A stretch of DNA of 64,000 nt, taken from contig OX596338.1 of the NCBI GenBank assembly GCA_951394405.1, positions 2,604,001 through 2,668,000 on the forward strand, written 5' to 3'. Of the stretch, positions 11,801 to 23,200 are shown piece by piece. Position 1 is the stretch's first letter. Every line of letters begins with the position of its first letter. The notes under the pieces are model-generated. The model saw only the letters and a list, made by a program, of their open reading frames with translations. It was not told the DNA's origin and made no database searches. The DNA is from Coprinellus micaceus (lineage: Eukaryota > Basidiomycota > Agaricomycetes > Agaricales > Psathyrellaceae). The position numbers and the translations under genes are program-made.

Positions 11801-11916
11801 TCCGAATCTTTGAGATCCTTGGACGTCGTGGTCTTCGAAGCGGGAGCGGGAGCCTTTGCAGAGGATCTCTTGGGGGAGAGTGCATCCGCATAGCTAAGAG
11901 CGGTCTTTGCAGGCAT
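8826..11916 (-). pseudogene. Unrecognised Lys/Pro-rich and acidic protein gene, interrupted by a DNA element
   Basis: The start ATG is at 11914-11916 (MPAKTALSYADALSPKRSS), followed by Lys/Pro/Thr repeats such as 'TPKPKAPTTPK'. The short element 10581-11642 splits this repeat tract. On the other side the frame continues 'PKPKAAVIPKPKAP', crosses an intron and reads 'PAPQFISKFKADGSTVHVQV' and 'EIVDDNSEVDA'. A TGA (10224-10226) follows, then 'VVPHLTWRSGTRLDPDDTMY'. Further exons are strongly Asp/Glu-rich (about 9230-9850). The last ones read 'STVNKKNTKPKVTVEEVEE' and 'DAPTVSPKKVKGQKVKVKDD', ending at TAA 8826-8828. A basic then acidic low-complexity make-up would suit a nuclear protein, but I do not recognise the family. 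It is divergent from the gene at 12589-16756. Confidence 0.5.
10581..11642. mobile_element. Non-autonomous DNA transposon with inverted ends, TA flanks (copy 1)
   Basis: Both ends match as inverted repeats: 'CTTTACACTCCCCCAT', then a short mismatch, then 'CTGCAGGATTCCAGTGGAC' and 'TTCCAGT'. The right end is the reverse complement at 11605-11642. TA dinucleotides flank both ends (10579-10580 and 11643-11644). The arms are full of 'CCAGTGGACATCCACTGG'-like words. The 1,062-bp interior is AT-rich and has no coding capacity. It interrupts the Lys/Pro-repeat exon of the minus-strand gene. Related pieces lie at 19459, 25985, 36880 and near 42640. TA flanks suggest a Tc1/mariner-like or similar transposase supplied in trans. 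Confidence 0.75.
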
Positions 11917-12588
11917 GATTGTAGACGAGGAAGTCAGAGAAGAAGTGGGCGGGGAAGCAAGTACATCCAGGACATACCATAAGTACCTCCCAAATACGAC
12001 AGCAAAATCAAAGGCCACAGAGATGGCAGACGGCAATGAATCGGGAGATAAGATATGCTGGAGCATCATACGAACACTGTGCTACATCGCAAAGAGAAAT
12101 CAGAAGGACTGGGCAGGCGGGAGATACGGGAGGTGGAAGACAACAAACGCAACCAGGGTGCGATTGGAAATGCAAAAGAGTCACACGGTTAAGTACCCAC
12201 GGAGATCAACAATTCACTGATCACCACTATCGCCAACTCAGGTCCTGGCTAACCAACTCCTATCCCTCACCCCACCGGTTTCATGGAACACGAGCCAATA
12301 TCGACAATAATCCGGGAAGATGGTACCTGCAATCTAGATTGAGTATCCAAACCGCGGTGGTTACAAGGCACCACGAAAACAAATATCCGGAATATCCCAT
12401 GACGAGAGGAGTACCCAACGCTAAGATAGCGAGAGATGAGGCGAAGAAGGTGAAGGCAGACGAGAAAGGAACGGAGGGCCATCAGGAGGGCTGAGATTGT
12501 AATCAGCAGTAGGTCATGTATTCAACCATAAATGAGCGCTTAGGAAGTTCTAATTCTGCAGCATCAGAGACGCCCAATTGAGCAAGAG
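11917..12588. other. Intergenic region between two divergent genes
   Basis: This 672-bp gap separates the start codons of the divergent genes at 11916 (minus) and 12589 (plus) and probably holds both promoters. ORFs in it (for example 12036-12494) look random in composition and I do not support them. No TATA box or other element could be assigned. Confidence 0.4.
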
Positions 12589-13284
12589 ATGAACAACCAC
12601 TACGACGAGCAGAAAGCCAGTGAGTCTCGCACTACGACATCCATGTCTGCTGAACGATGCTGACTGAATTCAGTCAAGTTACTCTGCGCACTTCAGAAAG
12701 CGAAGAATGTGGGAGACGAGGACTTACCACCCCTCCTGGTGCAACTCAGGGTAAGCGCAGTGGCAGCGACTGGACATGACGCTTAATACGTGTTTCAGGT
12801 TGACGACTTATACATCACGGATGCCGAATTCCCTCCATCCATGAGGCTCACTACTTGCGACGGAAACGAAGAAGTAGATGCGGTGGCTAGGGTTCAGGCA
12901 GTGTTGTGCAGAAGGCACTTACCTCCCCACACCAGGCGTCCGTGAGTACCCTTACCAACCCACATGCACCCTACTGACAGGACGCAGTTGCGTTGGCACA
13001 TCACTCAACAACATTTGAGCTGTTCGCCAGCAAGTGAAGCTCACCAGACAAGGTTCTGCCGAATTCGACGAAAACCTGCACAAGCTCTATGCAATACAAG
13101 ACAAGTTCTCCAGACATGCCGGCAACCGAGAAATCCTTCCCATGGAGTTCCTTCCCTACGAAGGCCACAGCAGCATCAAGTCGCATGCTCAGTACTTCAC
13201 CGACCAAGCACATGCACCCCTGGGGAAGAACATACCTTTCAGCAGGGCCGTCGACCCCTACCACGTACTCACCAGGCTCCAGCC

Positions 13285-13436
13285 ACCTAGGTCACCCAGC
13301 TGAGCTGGCTCTAAGCCGGACTCAGCTGGCCTCAGCTGCCCGGCTTAGAGCCGGCCAGCTGGGTCGCCAGCTGGGCTGGGCTGAGTGCGGGCTCAGCTGT
13401 AGGACGCCGGCTGAGCTGTAAATCAGTGAGCTGAGC
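13285..13436 (+). repeat. Left terminal inverted repeat of the MULE (152 bp)
   Basis: It matches 15800-15951 in reverse complement with only a few mismatches over 152 bp, from ACCTAGGTCACCC to 'AATCAGTGAGCTGAGC'. Beyond it only loose similarity in GCTGAG-rich words remains. Confidence 0.85.
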
Positions 13437-15799
13437 GGCTAGCTGAGCCAGGTGAGATGTTGCTCAGCTTATGCAAGGTGGGCTCAGCTCACATCCCAGC
13501 TGAGCCCGTCCAGCTGAGTCCAGCTGAGTCTAGCTGAGCAGCCTTAGCTGGGCTGACGATAACCACGCCCAACATTTGTAAAATATTTTGCGAAAGGGCT
13601 GGCTCAGCCCATCTCAGCTCAGCTGGCTCAGCCGCAGGGCTGAGCCTCTGTCACGCATCTGTCACGCTTTGTGTATGTTTGTATATGTTTGTCACATCCA
13701 TGTCACACCTCGCAAAATTGGATAATGACATCATATCAAATAAAAATAATTATGATGTCATGGTGATAAGATCTATCAATGAGGTCATGATCGTCAGGCA
13801 CAGGATGATGTCACACTCATTTAGATAAGAAACAGGCTGATTGCGATGAGCCTGATTGCACTCAGTTCCTGGCCGATAAGGATGGTTTTGGTACCGTTCG
13901 AAAGCCCTTATTCGGGGCTTTTCAATGCATGTAACGTTTTCAGAACCCATTCAATGCAGCTGTCAAAAATAAGCATTTTCGTCGATTTCTCATGATTTGG
14001 GTGCTTGCGAGTGCCATTCCATCTCAATGCCTGCTCTCTGATGCCCGGTTATTGTATAAACGGTGTGAGGGTGGTGCAGAGTCTCCGTAATACCACTTAT
14101 ACCACTTTTACCCATCCCCTGTCTTCATAAAACAACCAAAAACTGTAAAAACCTCGTGATCTGCAAGTGCGAAGGTCATTTCATGCTGCCCTGACACTCC
14201 AGATGGCCAAATAAATATTTGAAAGTGTTATATGTGTTCCGTACTACCTCTTACAGGATCTCCCCCATCTTAAATGCACACCCGTCCTGCTGAATTCAGC
14301 TCAAAGTGCCAAAAGTGATGAGCAACAGCTATATTCATGCCCATTCAGTATGATGGAGACCGTGGGACAGTTGGCCACCATACACATAAAAACCAGGCCT
14401 TAAAATGATGCAGAATACAAAAGACCGGAAAGAAAACGGAGCACACATGCCCAAGATGTAGCAGGAACACTGCCAGCTTGCAGCAGTTGTGCTGAACAAC
14501 TTTGCACTTCAGTTACAACTGGTACCAAATGGACAGTTTGGGCTATTCCATAGCAATGGGTGGTCTGTTTGCTTAGGTGTCTTTTGACATTTGTATTCGT
14601 GGATGACCTTCTCCCAATTCCATAGACCAAAATGTGTGTGAACTATTGCGGGTGCCTCAAACAAGTGATACATCGGTTTTCGCACAGCTTATTTCAGAGC
14701 TGGTTGCAATGCATGGGGCTTGTCTGGTACTCAAAGCTGCAGTCCATACCATATGAGGTCACTATCCCAATACCTTCTAAGTGAGCTGAGAGTGTGTGTT
14801 TATAAGCCCATGCCATGGAACAAGCATGCATCTACCATGCACACCACCATATGAGGTCAGGCAAATTTGATGAGGGGAACTTGTGTGATTTATTGGTGAT
14901 AGCATATGGCTGGGTGATTACACTGCATGTGTCTGCCACCCCCCAATGTCAAGATCTGTTCGCTAATAACCCAAATACATCTGAACCCCAGCGTGTAAGG
15001 GACCGTTGCATGTTGCATGGTGGTACTGGCCCTCACATAACACCCTATGCGGTCAAGCAAAATCAGGGGATGTGATCTTGTGTGATTTATGGGTGGTAGT
15101 AGGAAGCTGGATGACCACATTACATGTGTTCACTTGCCTCTACCACTGAAACTTGTCTTCTAATTATCCAAATACTCCTGAAACTGCAGTAGTCCTGGCC
15201 CTTCCTGTCCACCCAGTTTGTGCTGGAAAGGTTTTGCTAATCACATTCTCCACCAAACTAAGCCAAATGGTGTCCTTGCAAATCCTAGTATTGAGAAAAC
15301 CACTATTTGACATGTGTCAGTACCTCATTTGATTACCTACTATACAAATCCAGATAGAGGCCGCCAAGCGCTTTCTAACGATACCAAAATCACCCTTATC
15401 GGACAAGAATTGACCATGATATCACACATGCGAATATCAATAGTCTTATCTAAATGAGCATCATTTTGGATCTATGACATCATATCTATTTGTGTATGTA
15501 TGCCATCATCATTTGTTTGTTTGTCATGTTTGTCTTTGTTTGTTGTGTCACATATTGGTCACATCTGTCACCATGTGACCATCACACCTCAGCTGAGCTG
15601 AGCCAGCTTCAGCTCAGCCGCATAGACCAGCTCAGCTGGGTTATGTGGGTGTGAGGCTCAGCCCGATGACACTGGGCTGAGCTAGCTATGCGTTGGCTGA
15701 GGTCAGCTGAGGGCAGCTGAGCACGCACCCCCAGCTCAGCCGCACAAGCTGAGTCCACTCCAGCTCAGCTGAACATCGCTCAGCTGGGCTCAGCGAGCA

Positions 15800-15951
15800 G
15801 CTCAGCTCACTGATTTACAGCTCAGCCAGCGTCCTACAGCTGAGCCCGCACTCAGCCCAGCCCAGCTGGCGACCCAGCTGGCCGGCTCTAAGCTGGGCAG
15901 CTGAGGCCAGCTGAGTCCGGCTTAGAGTCAGCTCAGCTGGGTGACCTAGGT
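15800..15951 (-). repeat. Right terminal inverted repeat of the MULE (152 bp)
   Basis: It is the reverse-complement partner of 13285-13436. The outer end is GGGTGACCTAGGT, followed by the 9-bp duplication GCTCCAGCC. Confidence 0.85.
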
Positions 15952-16756
15952 GCTCCAGCCCGAAGAACTTATACACGGACCCGATAACGTGGTAGAGTAT
16001 TGCAGGAGGATTGTCAACAGTGAAGGGCGATGCAGGTACGTGTCTGACACACTCCGGCTGAATGAACTCACCCAACCTCAAAAACAGACACGAAGAGTAC
16101 AACCCGGGACTATTTAGGTCTGGAGATGTTGTGGAGATCACCTTCTCCGTCATCAGTATCCCGATCAAGGAGCAGTGAGTCCGCGTATTCCTTCTACTCA
16201 GGGGACTGACCTTGATAGACGACACCATAAGGAAGGTGAGCACAATGCATCCATGTGATCTCAACACACAACTAACGAACTATAGGAATCAGAGAAACTG
16301 GCCACTCAAATCCTGGCCAGCCCCACCATCCATCGCACACCAACGAAGCACCAACCAGTATACCTTCAAGATGATAGCGAGAGCCCGTCTCCATCTAAGC
16401 AGACCTGCGGAGAAACAGAGGGGCCCTCCCGACAGTACAAGACCGTCATTGACAAATCCCATGACCTTGGGTACAGTGCAACGACCAACGAGAAGGACAG
16501 GACCCGGATGTTGAAAGACGGAGGACCAGCAACGGGGAACGATGAAGTGGCCGCGACAATGAAGGCAGTGGAGGGTGCGAACGCAAAGGGGGAAGATGAC
16601 GAGAATGAGACGGGCAAAGAGGGCGTTGGATCGGAACAAGGTGAGATCTTCAAAGGGGGGACCGACGCAGCAGTAGAGAGCATGTTCCAAGTCAAGGAAC
16701 CAAACGTCGAGGGCATCGTTGAGGACATCGATAACATGCAGATTGATCTAGACTAG

Positions 16757-17659
16757 ACTCAATACTCATTGAACACTGAACGCGTTACATTGAAACAATA
16801 ACAAACAAACTTGGACAGGCACCTTGAATAGAACTTAGAAAGTGCTGGGCACAAAAAGGAACATGGAATCGGGTGGCTGCAACGATGGTATTACTTATTC
16901 GTGCACAGTAGAAACCAAACAGGAATATGGGTAGACCCAGCGGAGCGACAGCCTATAGCCTTGCCAAGGGGAGAGGCAAATCTTCCACCACCCTAAGAGC
17001 AATTAAAGGTCAGAAGGGCGCGTAGACACGCAAGGCACTCATACGTCAGAACCGGAAGGTCGAGCGAGACTTTGACATCATCAGGTAGAACAGGGCAGTC
17101 ATATGTAGATAGGGCGCATTTGCAGGCTGGGCAAAACTTGGGTATGATTGAGCGCGATGAGAACATGGTGAGCCTAAATGAAATGAAAAAACGCATACAT
17201 CAGGGGAGTGAAAAAGGAAGGTGGGAGGCCTAACTACGACCCAAAGGAAGACCAAGGAATCAGGATTCAGTCAAGAAAACGAAGACAGATAGTATCAACG
17301 GGATAGCGTACCAAGAGAGCAGCGTGTACAACCCTGAGAGCAATAACGCAAAACAAACGACAAAGACGAGCAGCAAGAGGATCCTTGAGAGGTGGCAAGA
17401 CGAGATCACGATACTGGTAAGGCCATGATATGGTACGTAGTCAAAGCAGCGCACGACGAGGGAAGAGGACCTGGACTGGCAATTACCGAGTAGGATCAGG
17501 GAATGTTGATGCACTTGATGCATTTCTTGGTGTCGAAGTCTTGGCGCATGAGATCACTGGTGGGGATGAACCCAAGCCAAAATGCCTCGGAATCTTTTGC
17601 CCTATCGCTGTGTTTATGCGTGTACTTCCCTCAATTGTTAGTTGTATGTATCATAGAAA
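16757..17659. other. Stretch with only one weak small ORF
   Basis: A minus-strand ORF at 16993-17196 encodes a 67-residue protein with two CxxC pairs ('CPACKCALSTYDC' and 'CLACLRALL'). It could be a small zinc-binding protein or an exon, but nothing confirms it. From 17260 to 17500 no gene is evident. From about 17500 a plus-strand frame (DALDAFLGVEVLAHEITGGD) may be the C-terminal remnant of the LINE whose poly(A) follows. Confidence 0.3.
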
Positions 17660-17714
17660 CACCTTGTGTATTAGCTAGCGACGAGACTGCCTTTGTGCCC
17701 CGGAATATAAAAAC

Positions 17715-17749
<35 letters not shown>
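17660..17749 (+). mobile_element. LINE 3' end with poly(A), diverged subfamily (copy C)
   Basis: The sequence 'TGCCCCGGAATATAAAAACT' and the preceding 'GCGACGAGACTGCC' match the last bases of the tails at 1-395 and 8274-8673 with a few changes. They are followed by 29 A residues (17721-17749). The upstream sequence is not similar to the other two tails, so this is a related but different LINE subfamily. A LINE reverse transcriptase fragment begins directly after the tail. Confidence 0.7.
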
Positions 17750-18823
17750 CAGCACAAGAACCCACCATGCAAGGCTATCCAACATAACGGACAGCCCTGC
17801 CACAATCTCGACCAGCTTTGGAGCGCTCTACATGGCACTTACAATGCAGCCAATGACCGACCGGTCGATCTGAGTCTACTGGATGAACTCCCTGACGAGC
17901 CTGTCAGGGAATGGCCAGTCTTCTCTCTCCTAGAAATGAGGCAAGCCCTTGAAGCATGCATGCTCATCTCACTCCGCTCCAGGTCCTGACCATGTTACAT
18001 GGCAGCACCTGAAGTACATGTTCACTGTACCTGAACGCGAAAAGGTCATGATGGACTTGGCCAATGCTTGCATAAAAACCGGGGACTGGCCAAAACATTT
18101 CAAGGACTCGCTTTCAATTATCATACCGAAACTGAACAAGCCGTCCTACTCTGCCCCAAAGGCGTTCAGACCTATTGTGCTCTTGAACACCCTTGGAAAA
18201 TTGGTTGAAAAGATGATTTCCAACCGCTTTCAGTTTGACATGATCAAGTATGATCTTGTCGACCCTAATCAAATGGGAGGGGTGCGCCAGTGCTCCACTG
18301 AAGACGCAGGCCTATTCCTTACACACTTGGTGTAGATGGGATGGGCAGCAGGACTCAAGACAAGTGTTGTAGCCTTCGATATCGCCCAGTTCTTTCCATC
18401 CATCAACCACAAGTTCCTACTTGAGGTGCTTTGCAAACAAGGCTTCCACCCTATGGTGGTGACCTTCTTTGAATCTTACCTGGTGGAGCGCCATACATCC
18501 TATGTGTGGAATGGCTCTACTTTGGATCCTTTCCGGGCGGACGTAGGGGTGGGTCAGGGCTCTGCCCTTTCCCCTGTGCTGTCTGCCCTTGTCATAGCTC
18601 CAATCATGAAGCTCTTCCGTCTTAGGCCAGAGGGGAAACTCGCTACCTTAATATCATATGTGGACGATGGCACCATCATCATCCAGTCTTGCAAGATCGA
18701 GGAGAACTGTGTGCATCTCTGCCATGCATATCAGTGTCTCTTTGAGATGTTTACAAAGGCAGGGCTCGTCTTGGAACATGACAAGACAGAACTCTTCCAC
18801 TTCAACAGAGGACATATGCAAGT
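17750..18823 (+). pseudogene. Tad1-like LINE reverse transcriptase fragment
   Basis: The fragment encodes 'LLEMRQALEACSSHSAPGPD', 'SLSIIIPKLNKPSYSAPKAF', 'RPIVLLNTLGKLVEKMISNR', 'SVVAFDIAQFFPSINH' and 'DVGVGQGSALSPVLSALVIA', then the catalytic 'YVDDG' and 'TKAGLVLEHDKTELFHF'. These are the standard blocks of LINE reverse transcriptase in order. A frame change lies near 17955 and an in-frame TAG at 18333-18335. It starts abruptly after a poly(A) tail and is cut at 18824 by the 5' end of another LINE. The missing thumb and RNase H match what is present at 6601-8256. Confidence 0.85.
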
Positions 18824-19458
18824 CGCTTCTTGATCTCTTACCACCACCTTCCTATTCGGGCCGACCAATCTCCACACTTGCAACTACTCTACCCCGTCAT
18901 CAGGAAGGTGTACCGCCGACTCCTAGGCTGGTATACGACCACCGAGGGCATCTAGGATGTCCTCATTGAAGAAAAAACGCGCTGCACGTCGGGAGAAGTC
19001 CTCCCCACCGGCTGGCCGATCCCACGTGTCGTCTTGAGATCCCAGCCTCGCGGCTTCCTCTACACAGAGGCCCCCCTTGAGGGCCGCCTCTATGCACTCC
19101 AACAGGGACCTATCCCAGGCCCCTCAATCCACCTCGTTAGGGGCTCAGGCCCACGAACGATACACGCCAGACATGCCCACCCTTCAGGGTGCGCACGGAC
19201 CATCTCAAACATTGATGAGCACCACTGCCCAGAGTGATGATGACCCGTTGAACATCAGTGGAGGGGGAGGGGAGGGCCAGAGTGTTCGTTCGGCCACCGT
19301 TCCACCTACCACAGTCCACAGAGAGGATGATGAGAGTGAGGATGATGACGAGAGCGACGGTGAGGTGAGTCTTGGCTTGGAAACGGGCACGACGACTCAA
19401 CCCCCTCCACCAGTGCCCTCCAACACCCTCACACTAGAAGACGCCATCTCCTCGAGTA
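18824..19458 (+). pseudogene. 5' end of a second Tad1-like LINE with ORF1 start
   Basis: This matches the 5' part of the minus-strand LINE from 'CGCTTCTTGATCTC' onward. ORF1 starts at ATG 18957 (MSSLKKKRAARREKSSPPAG), has TGA at 19035-19037, and continues in frame 'MHSNRDLSQAPQSTSLGAQA' to 'SNTLTLEDAISSS'. There it is cut by the left end of the short DNA element at 19459. The TGA is at the same codon as in the other copy. It is acidic and Ser/Pro-rich with no fold visible. Confidence 0.75.
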
Positions 19459-19800
19459 CTTTACTGTGCCCCACTTCTCCAATTGGACTCCATTGGGTAC
19501 CCAATGGGGTCCATTGGAGTCCAATTGGGGTTGTAGGGTATCTCACCACCCAAATTCTATCCTGTTGGGCCTAGCCCACCCCAACAAACCCCAATCTACC
19601 ACCCAAAATTCACACATTGGACTCCAATTGGACACAAAAAGGTGGTTTCCCCAGCCTAGACTGACAAGACACCACTGGGGTTGCAATTTGGGGTCCATTA
19701 GACAAAATGTCATTGGACTCCAATGGAGTTCCAGTGGGGACCCACAGCCCAAGCTGGGTAAAAGTGTGGGTACAGGAAATTGTGGCTGTGCTATTTTGAC
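19459..19800. mobile_element. Short DNA element, left arm only (copy 2)
   Basis: It begins 'CTTTACTGTGCCCCACTTC' after TA (19457-19458), has an arm built of 'CCAATTGGACTCCA'-type words, and ends with 'GGAAATTGTGGCTGTGCTATTTTGAC'-like sequence that is also found at 10876-10905 at the arm/core junction of copy 1. The core and right arm are missing. Confidence 0.6.
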
Positions 19801-20265
19801 GGCTTGGTAACGGTGTGGACACCTGAAAATAAGAAATAAATGGTTTCCAAAAAAGGAAGAAAGGAAAGGGAGAAGAGGGAGAAAGGGAAGGAGGTCAGTG
19901 TCCCTTGAGATGGCTGAAAATACAATATGGTCGCTGTCGCACCGCTCGGCGCTCGCCACCTCGGGCAAAGCCTCCGACACCCTCAGCAGGGGTTTTTCCT
20001 GAAGAGGAAGAAGCTACCTGGGGGTATTGCCCTGCCATCAGCTCGGTTTGCTGGTTTGCCTTCTCAGGGAGGAAGGTGTCAACGGTTTCGCTATTCCAGG
20101 ATGGGATACCGACAAGATATTGAGCGGGGATCAATACACGAAGGTCCCGGAGGTTACGGAGACCTAGTTCTTCATTCGTACTAAGAGATCTGATACTCCG
20201 TACACAGATAAGGATAAGTAATGAAAACGACAAGGATCTCGTCGAGTTTTTGTATTCTAAAGTGA
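19801..20265. other. Non-coding, downstream of the exonuclease-transposase gene
   Basis: A purine-rich GGAAGAAAGG-type stretch (19845-19890) is followed by unique-looking sequence. No supported ORF was found. It may hold the 3' untranslated region and one terminus of the mobile element carrying the minus-strand gene, but I could not find a matching inverted repeat upstream of 25470. Confidence 0.35.
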
Positions 20266-23200
20266 TTAGGTTGCGGGGCCCTTTCCCTTTTGCTTCTTAG
20301 CCTCTTCTCTTGCCCTCTTCCATTCCCTTGCCTTTTCCTCCCTCTGTTCTTTTAGCTCCCTCAGCATGTCCTGTACTTCACTGCATTCCTTCCAGGACTG
20401 CCTTGAGTAGCGGCCCAAACACCCCTCCTTCTTCCCACAGTCCCGACACGCATGAGGGCAGAGTCCAGAGTGTTGGCGACCAGGGCATGACTGACTGTCG
20501 AAGCACTTCATGCAAGTGCGGGCATCACGCTTGGACCCGATTGAGGTACTCTGCGAGATCCCCCCACTTAGCTGCTGGCACGACAGGGTGGTCATGGTGG
20601 CGAGGATGCTCCGCTCGTCTGTTGGGGCCCGTTGGGTCTTGTTAGGTTGAGTGCTGGTGCTATCACCAGCCATGTCCTCCATCACCCCCAAGAACGGTGT
20701 TCCTGGTCCGTTCGTCAACACCGGACTTATATCCATAGGCGACCCTTCTGAACTTGGATGAATAGGTGATGGTGATGGCGTGGTCCGCATCAATGACTCT
20801 CCGGATGGGGTATGCGACAGAAGCGTGGTGTCAAGCGGCAGGTTCAGATTGCGAGATGAGGATGGGGAGGTATGATGAGTGCCACCCCAGGCCAATGGTT
20901 GGGTAGACCCAGGTGTATCATCAGGATGTGAAGGGTGCATGCACGCAAACCCATGACTGACGACGTGAGGTCCAAGAGTGAACTGAGAAAGTGAAGGTGC
21001 GCCGATCGCTCTAGCGCGACTCTGAATGGCAGTGTCAACACTGCGCCGTTCTTCGAATGTCTCATTCATGGTCTGCTTGATGTTTGATATTCTTTTGAAT
21101 TCGGCAAGATATGATTGAAGGTGCTCGGGTAGCTACGCAAAGGTTAGTGTCACTGTGGAAGGCGAATAGACCAAATCCATACCTTATAGTACACCTCCTC
21201 CTCCCGTTCCGCATATCGGTTCCAGACCTTCACACCACCAGACCAATTAGGCCGACTTCCCTGCAGGTCCGAGAATGCTGGGTCGTGTAGCAGCAATCTC
21301 TCAAAGAGATCCTTTTCACGCTTGGTGCTTACAGGGAGGACAGCCTTATTAGTTTTTTGCCGGCTTGCAAGATAATCAAAACGCGTTTTCGAGACTCGGG
21401 TCCTCGATCCAGGTAAGGAGGGGAAGTTGGGAAGCATCCCACACTCGTCCTTTGTGTCCTTGGGAATAGCAAGTATTCCAATGACCTCAGGAGTTGCCTC
21501 GTAGAAGTCGGTGTTGAGCCAGCCTTGTGGAACAGGACTTCTGGACGACGGCAGAAGAATTCCCTTTGACTGCAAGGCGAGCGTATATTTCTGGATGGCA
21601 TTGGTGACCCAAATCTTCGAGTGGCCAGGGTATGGTTTACCCGTGCTGTTGCGGTACCCAGCCTAAATGAATTGGTGATCAGTGCTCAAAGCCTTTCTGC
21701 AGCTAAATTCAGACACACCCTCAAATTGTGAACCAGGGAGTAATCGATGAGAAGAGCCTGGGCATGCTGGATAGATGTCCCAGCACCTGAAAGGTGTGAA
21801 CGGAGATGTGTGTGCACTCCGCCTTCAACCGTGTTTGTGCCTCGGAAGCAGCGGTAAATGGGCAGCCCTGTGTCTTTCCCGACACCCATTTGAGTGTAGA
21901 GAGTGATGCCTGGAGGGTCGGACAGATGCCCATTCTGCACAAGCTTGAGAATGTTCTTGGCGGCGACCCAGTTGTCCTTCGTAAAGAGTGGGATCTGGGT
22001 TGTTGAGTCCTTCAGTCCTCCATATTGACGGAAGACGGCATCGAGGGCTGGCCCAAGTTGATCGGGTGGAGGGATGATTCTCCTGCATCTCTGAAGGAGC
22101 CAGCGTGTCTTGGTTCGGTGCAGGTATTCGAAGGACATTGGAGGGTTTTGAGCTAGTGCCCAGGCTGTAATTCGCCTCACATCCTCAGGATAGTAGATGA
22201 ACATTGCATCGCGCATTGCACGAGCAAATGCTACCCGAAGACCGTGAGCAAGTGCGATTCGGAGCATATGGAAGGTGTGGAAAGGATCTTTCAGCACACG
22301 GCCGAAGATCTTAGCGCTCCACTCCAGCGGAATTTCTCCCAATATACGAAGGCCTTCATTCAGTGCCCGTTCATCCACTCCTGACTCGGAAGCTCTCTGT
22401 GTGACCTCAGCATCGACCATGTCAAACACCAACTCTGCAAAGCTCGGCCCTAAATCCTCGCTGTCACTTTCTTCACTGTGGCTTGCTTGGCCCGATGATT
22501 CCGATGGCTGAATACCATCGTGAACAGAGATTTGATCCTGTGGCGTAACATCAGGGAGCTGGGCGGGCTGGTACACATGCACCCTCGAACATGCTGCTAT
22601 AATGTTGAAGGGGGGAGAGCCAAACACCGAGAGTGGCTTCCGGCCGTGGCTCATGAGGATGGCCCCAGGTATAATGACATGGCGGATGTCGACTATAACT
22701 TGAGATCGTGTGGGGGCGCAGTGAAACTGAACATTGGCTTGTTGGGATGTGATGGTCCCCCGAGCGATGATTGAATTATCTTCTCCATATACCAGAATGG
22801 GTGTGCCATGTGACGGAAGAGGGTCTCCAGCTGGTAGAGGGACTGGGACTGGGATATCCGATAGCCGATTATAGACCTGTAATGCAGCCCATGCATCACC
22901 TGCAGCATAGTTGACCTGGTCTTGTGTAAGTTGAGGATTCTCCCAGCCCTCGCCGATACGTTCAGGAACATTCTTCCGCAGGCATTTCCCGAGGACCAGG
23001 GCACACATGTCGTTAAGGGCACCAGAGCAGTTGGCAAGGCCAGAGTGAAGCACACAGCGTTCCTGAGCAAATCTGGCCAGCTCAATTCCGCCGCTGAATG
23101 GCTTCGCTGAGTCGCATGCCTTCCGCAAGGCAATGAGATCACCCCTGACCTGCACCCCTACTTTCCTGATGTGTGGATTTTCCAGGAATGACTGGAGCTG

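Larger units (their letters stand above)
13285..15951. mobile_element. Non-autonomous Mutator-like element (MULE), 9-bp target duplication
   Basis: The 2,667-bp element starts with ACCTAGGTCACCC and ends with its reverse complement. It is flanked by the direct repeat GCTCCAGCC at 13276-13284 and 15952-15960. Long terminal inverted repeats and a 9-bp duplication are the signature of Mutator-like elements. The interior is AT-rich, contains a 'GACATCAT...ATGATGTC' palindrome near 13725-13762, and has no transposase ORF, so mobility would need an enzyme in trans. The subterminal regions are dense with 'CAGCTGAGC' words on both strands. A partial second copy lies at 26870-28000 in opposite orientation. 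Confidence 0.85.
12589..16756 (+). pseudogene. Unrecognised multi-exon gene split by a Mutator-like element
   Basis: The start ATG is at 12589 (MNNHYDEQKA). Exons joined by short GT-AG introns read 'VKLLCALQKAKNVGDEDLPP', 'VDDLYITDAEFPPSMRL', 'DAVALAHHSTTFELFASK' and 'LTRQGSAEFDENLHKLYAIQ', then 'NIPFSRAVDPYHVLTRLQP'. There the 2.67-kb element 13285-15951 is inserted. Beyond it the frame continues 'EELIHGPDNVVEYCRRIVNS', 'EEYNPGLFRSGDVVEITFSV', 'LTLIDDTIRK' and an acidic tail, with the stop at 16754-16756. Removing the element and one copy of the 9-bp duplication restores the frame exactly. A one-base frame problem may exist near 13036. The family is not recognised. The N-terminal domain, a central 'GDVVEITFSV' beta-like segment and a disordered acidic C-terminus are all I can describe. 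Confidence 0.6.

Noticed and set aside
12036..12494. 152-codon plus-strand ORF in the divergent intergenic region
   Set aside because: The composition looks random, there are no motifs, and an equally plausible ORF lies on the opposite strand.
13285..13640. GCTGAG-rich block considered as satellite DNA or a CRISPR-like array
   Set aside because: Spacing is irregular and the block is the terminal inverted repeat and subterminal region of a MULE with a target duplication.
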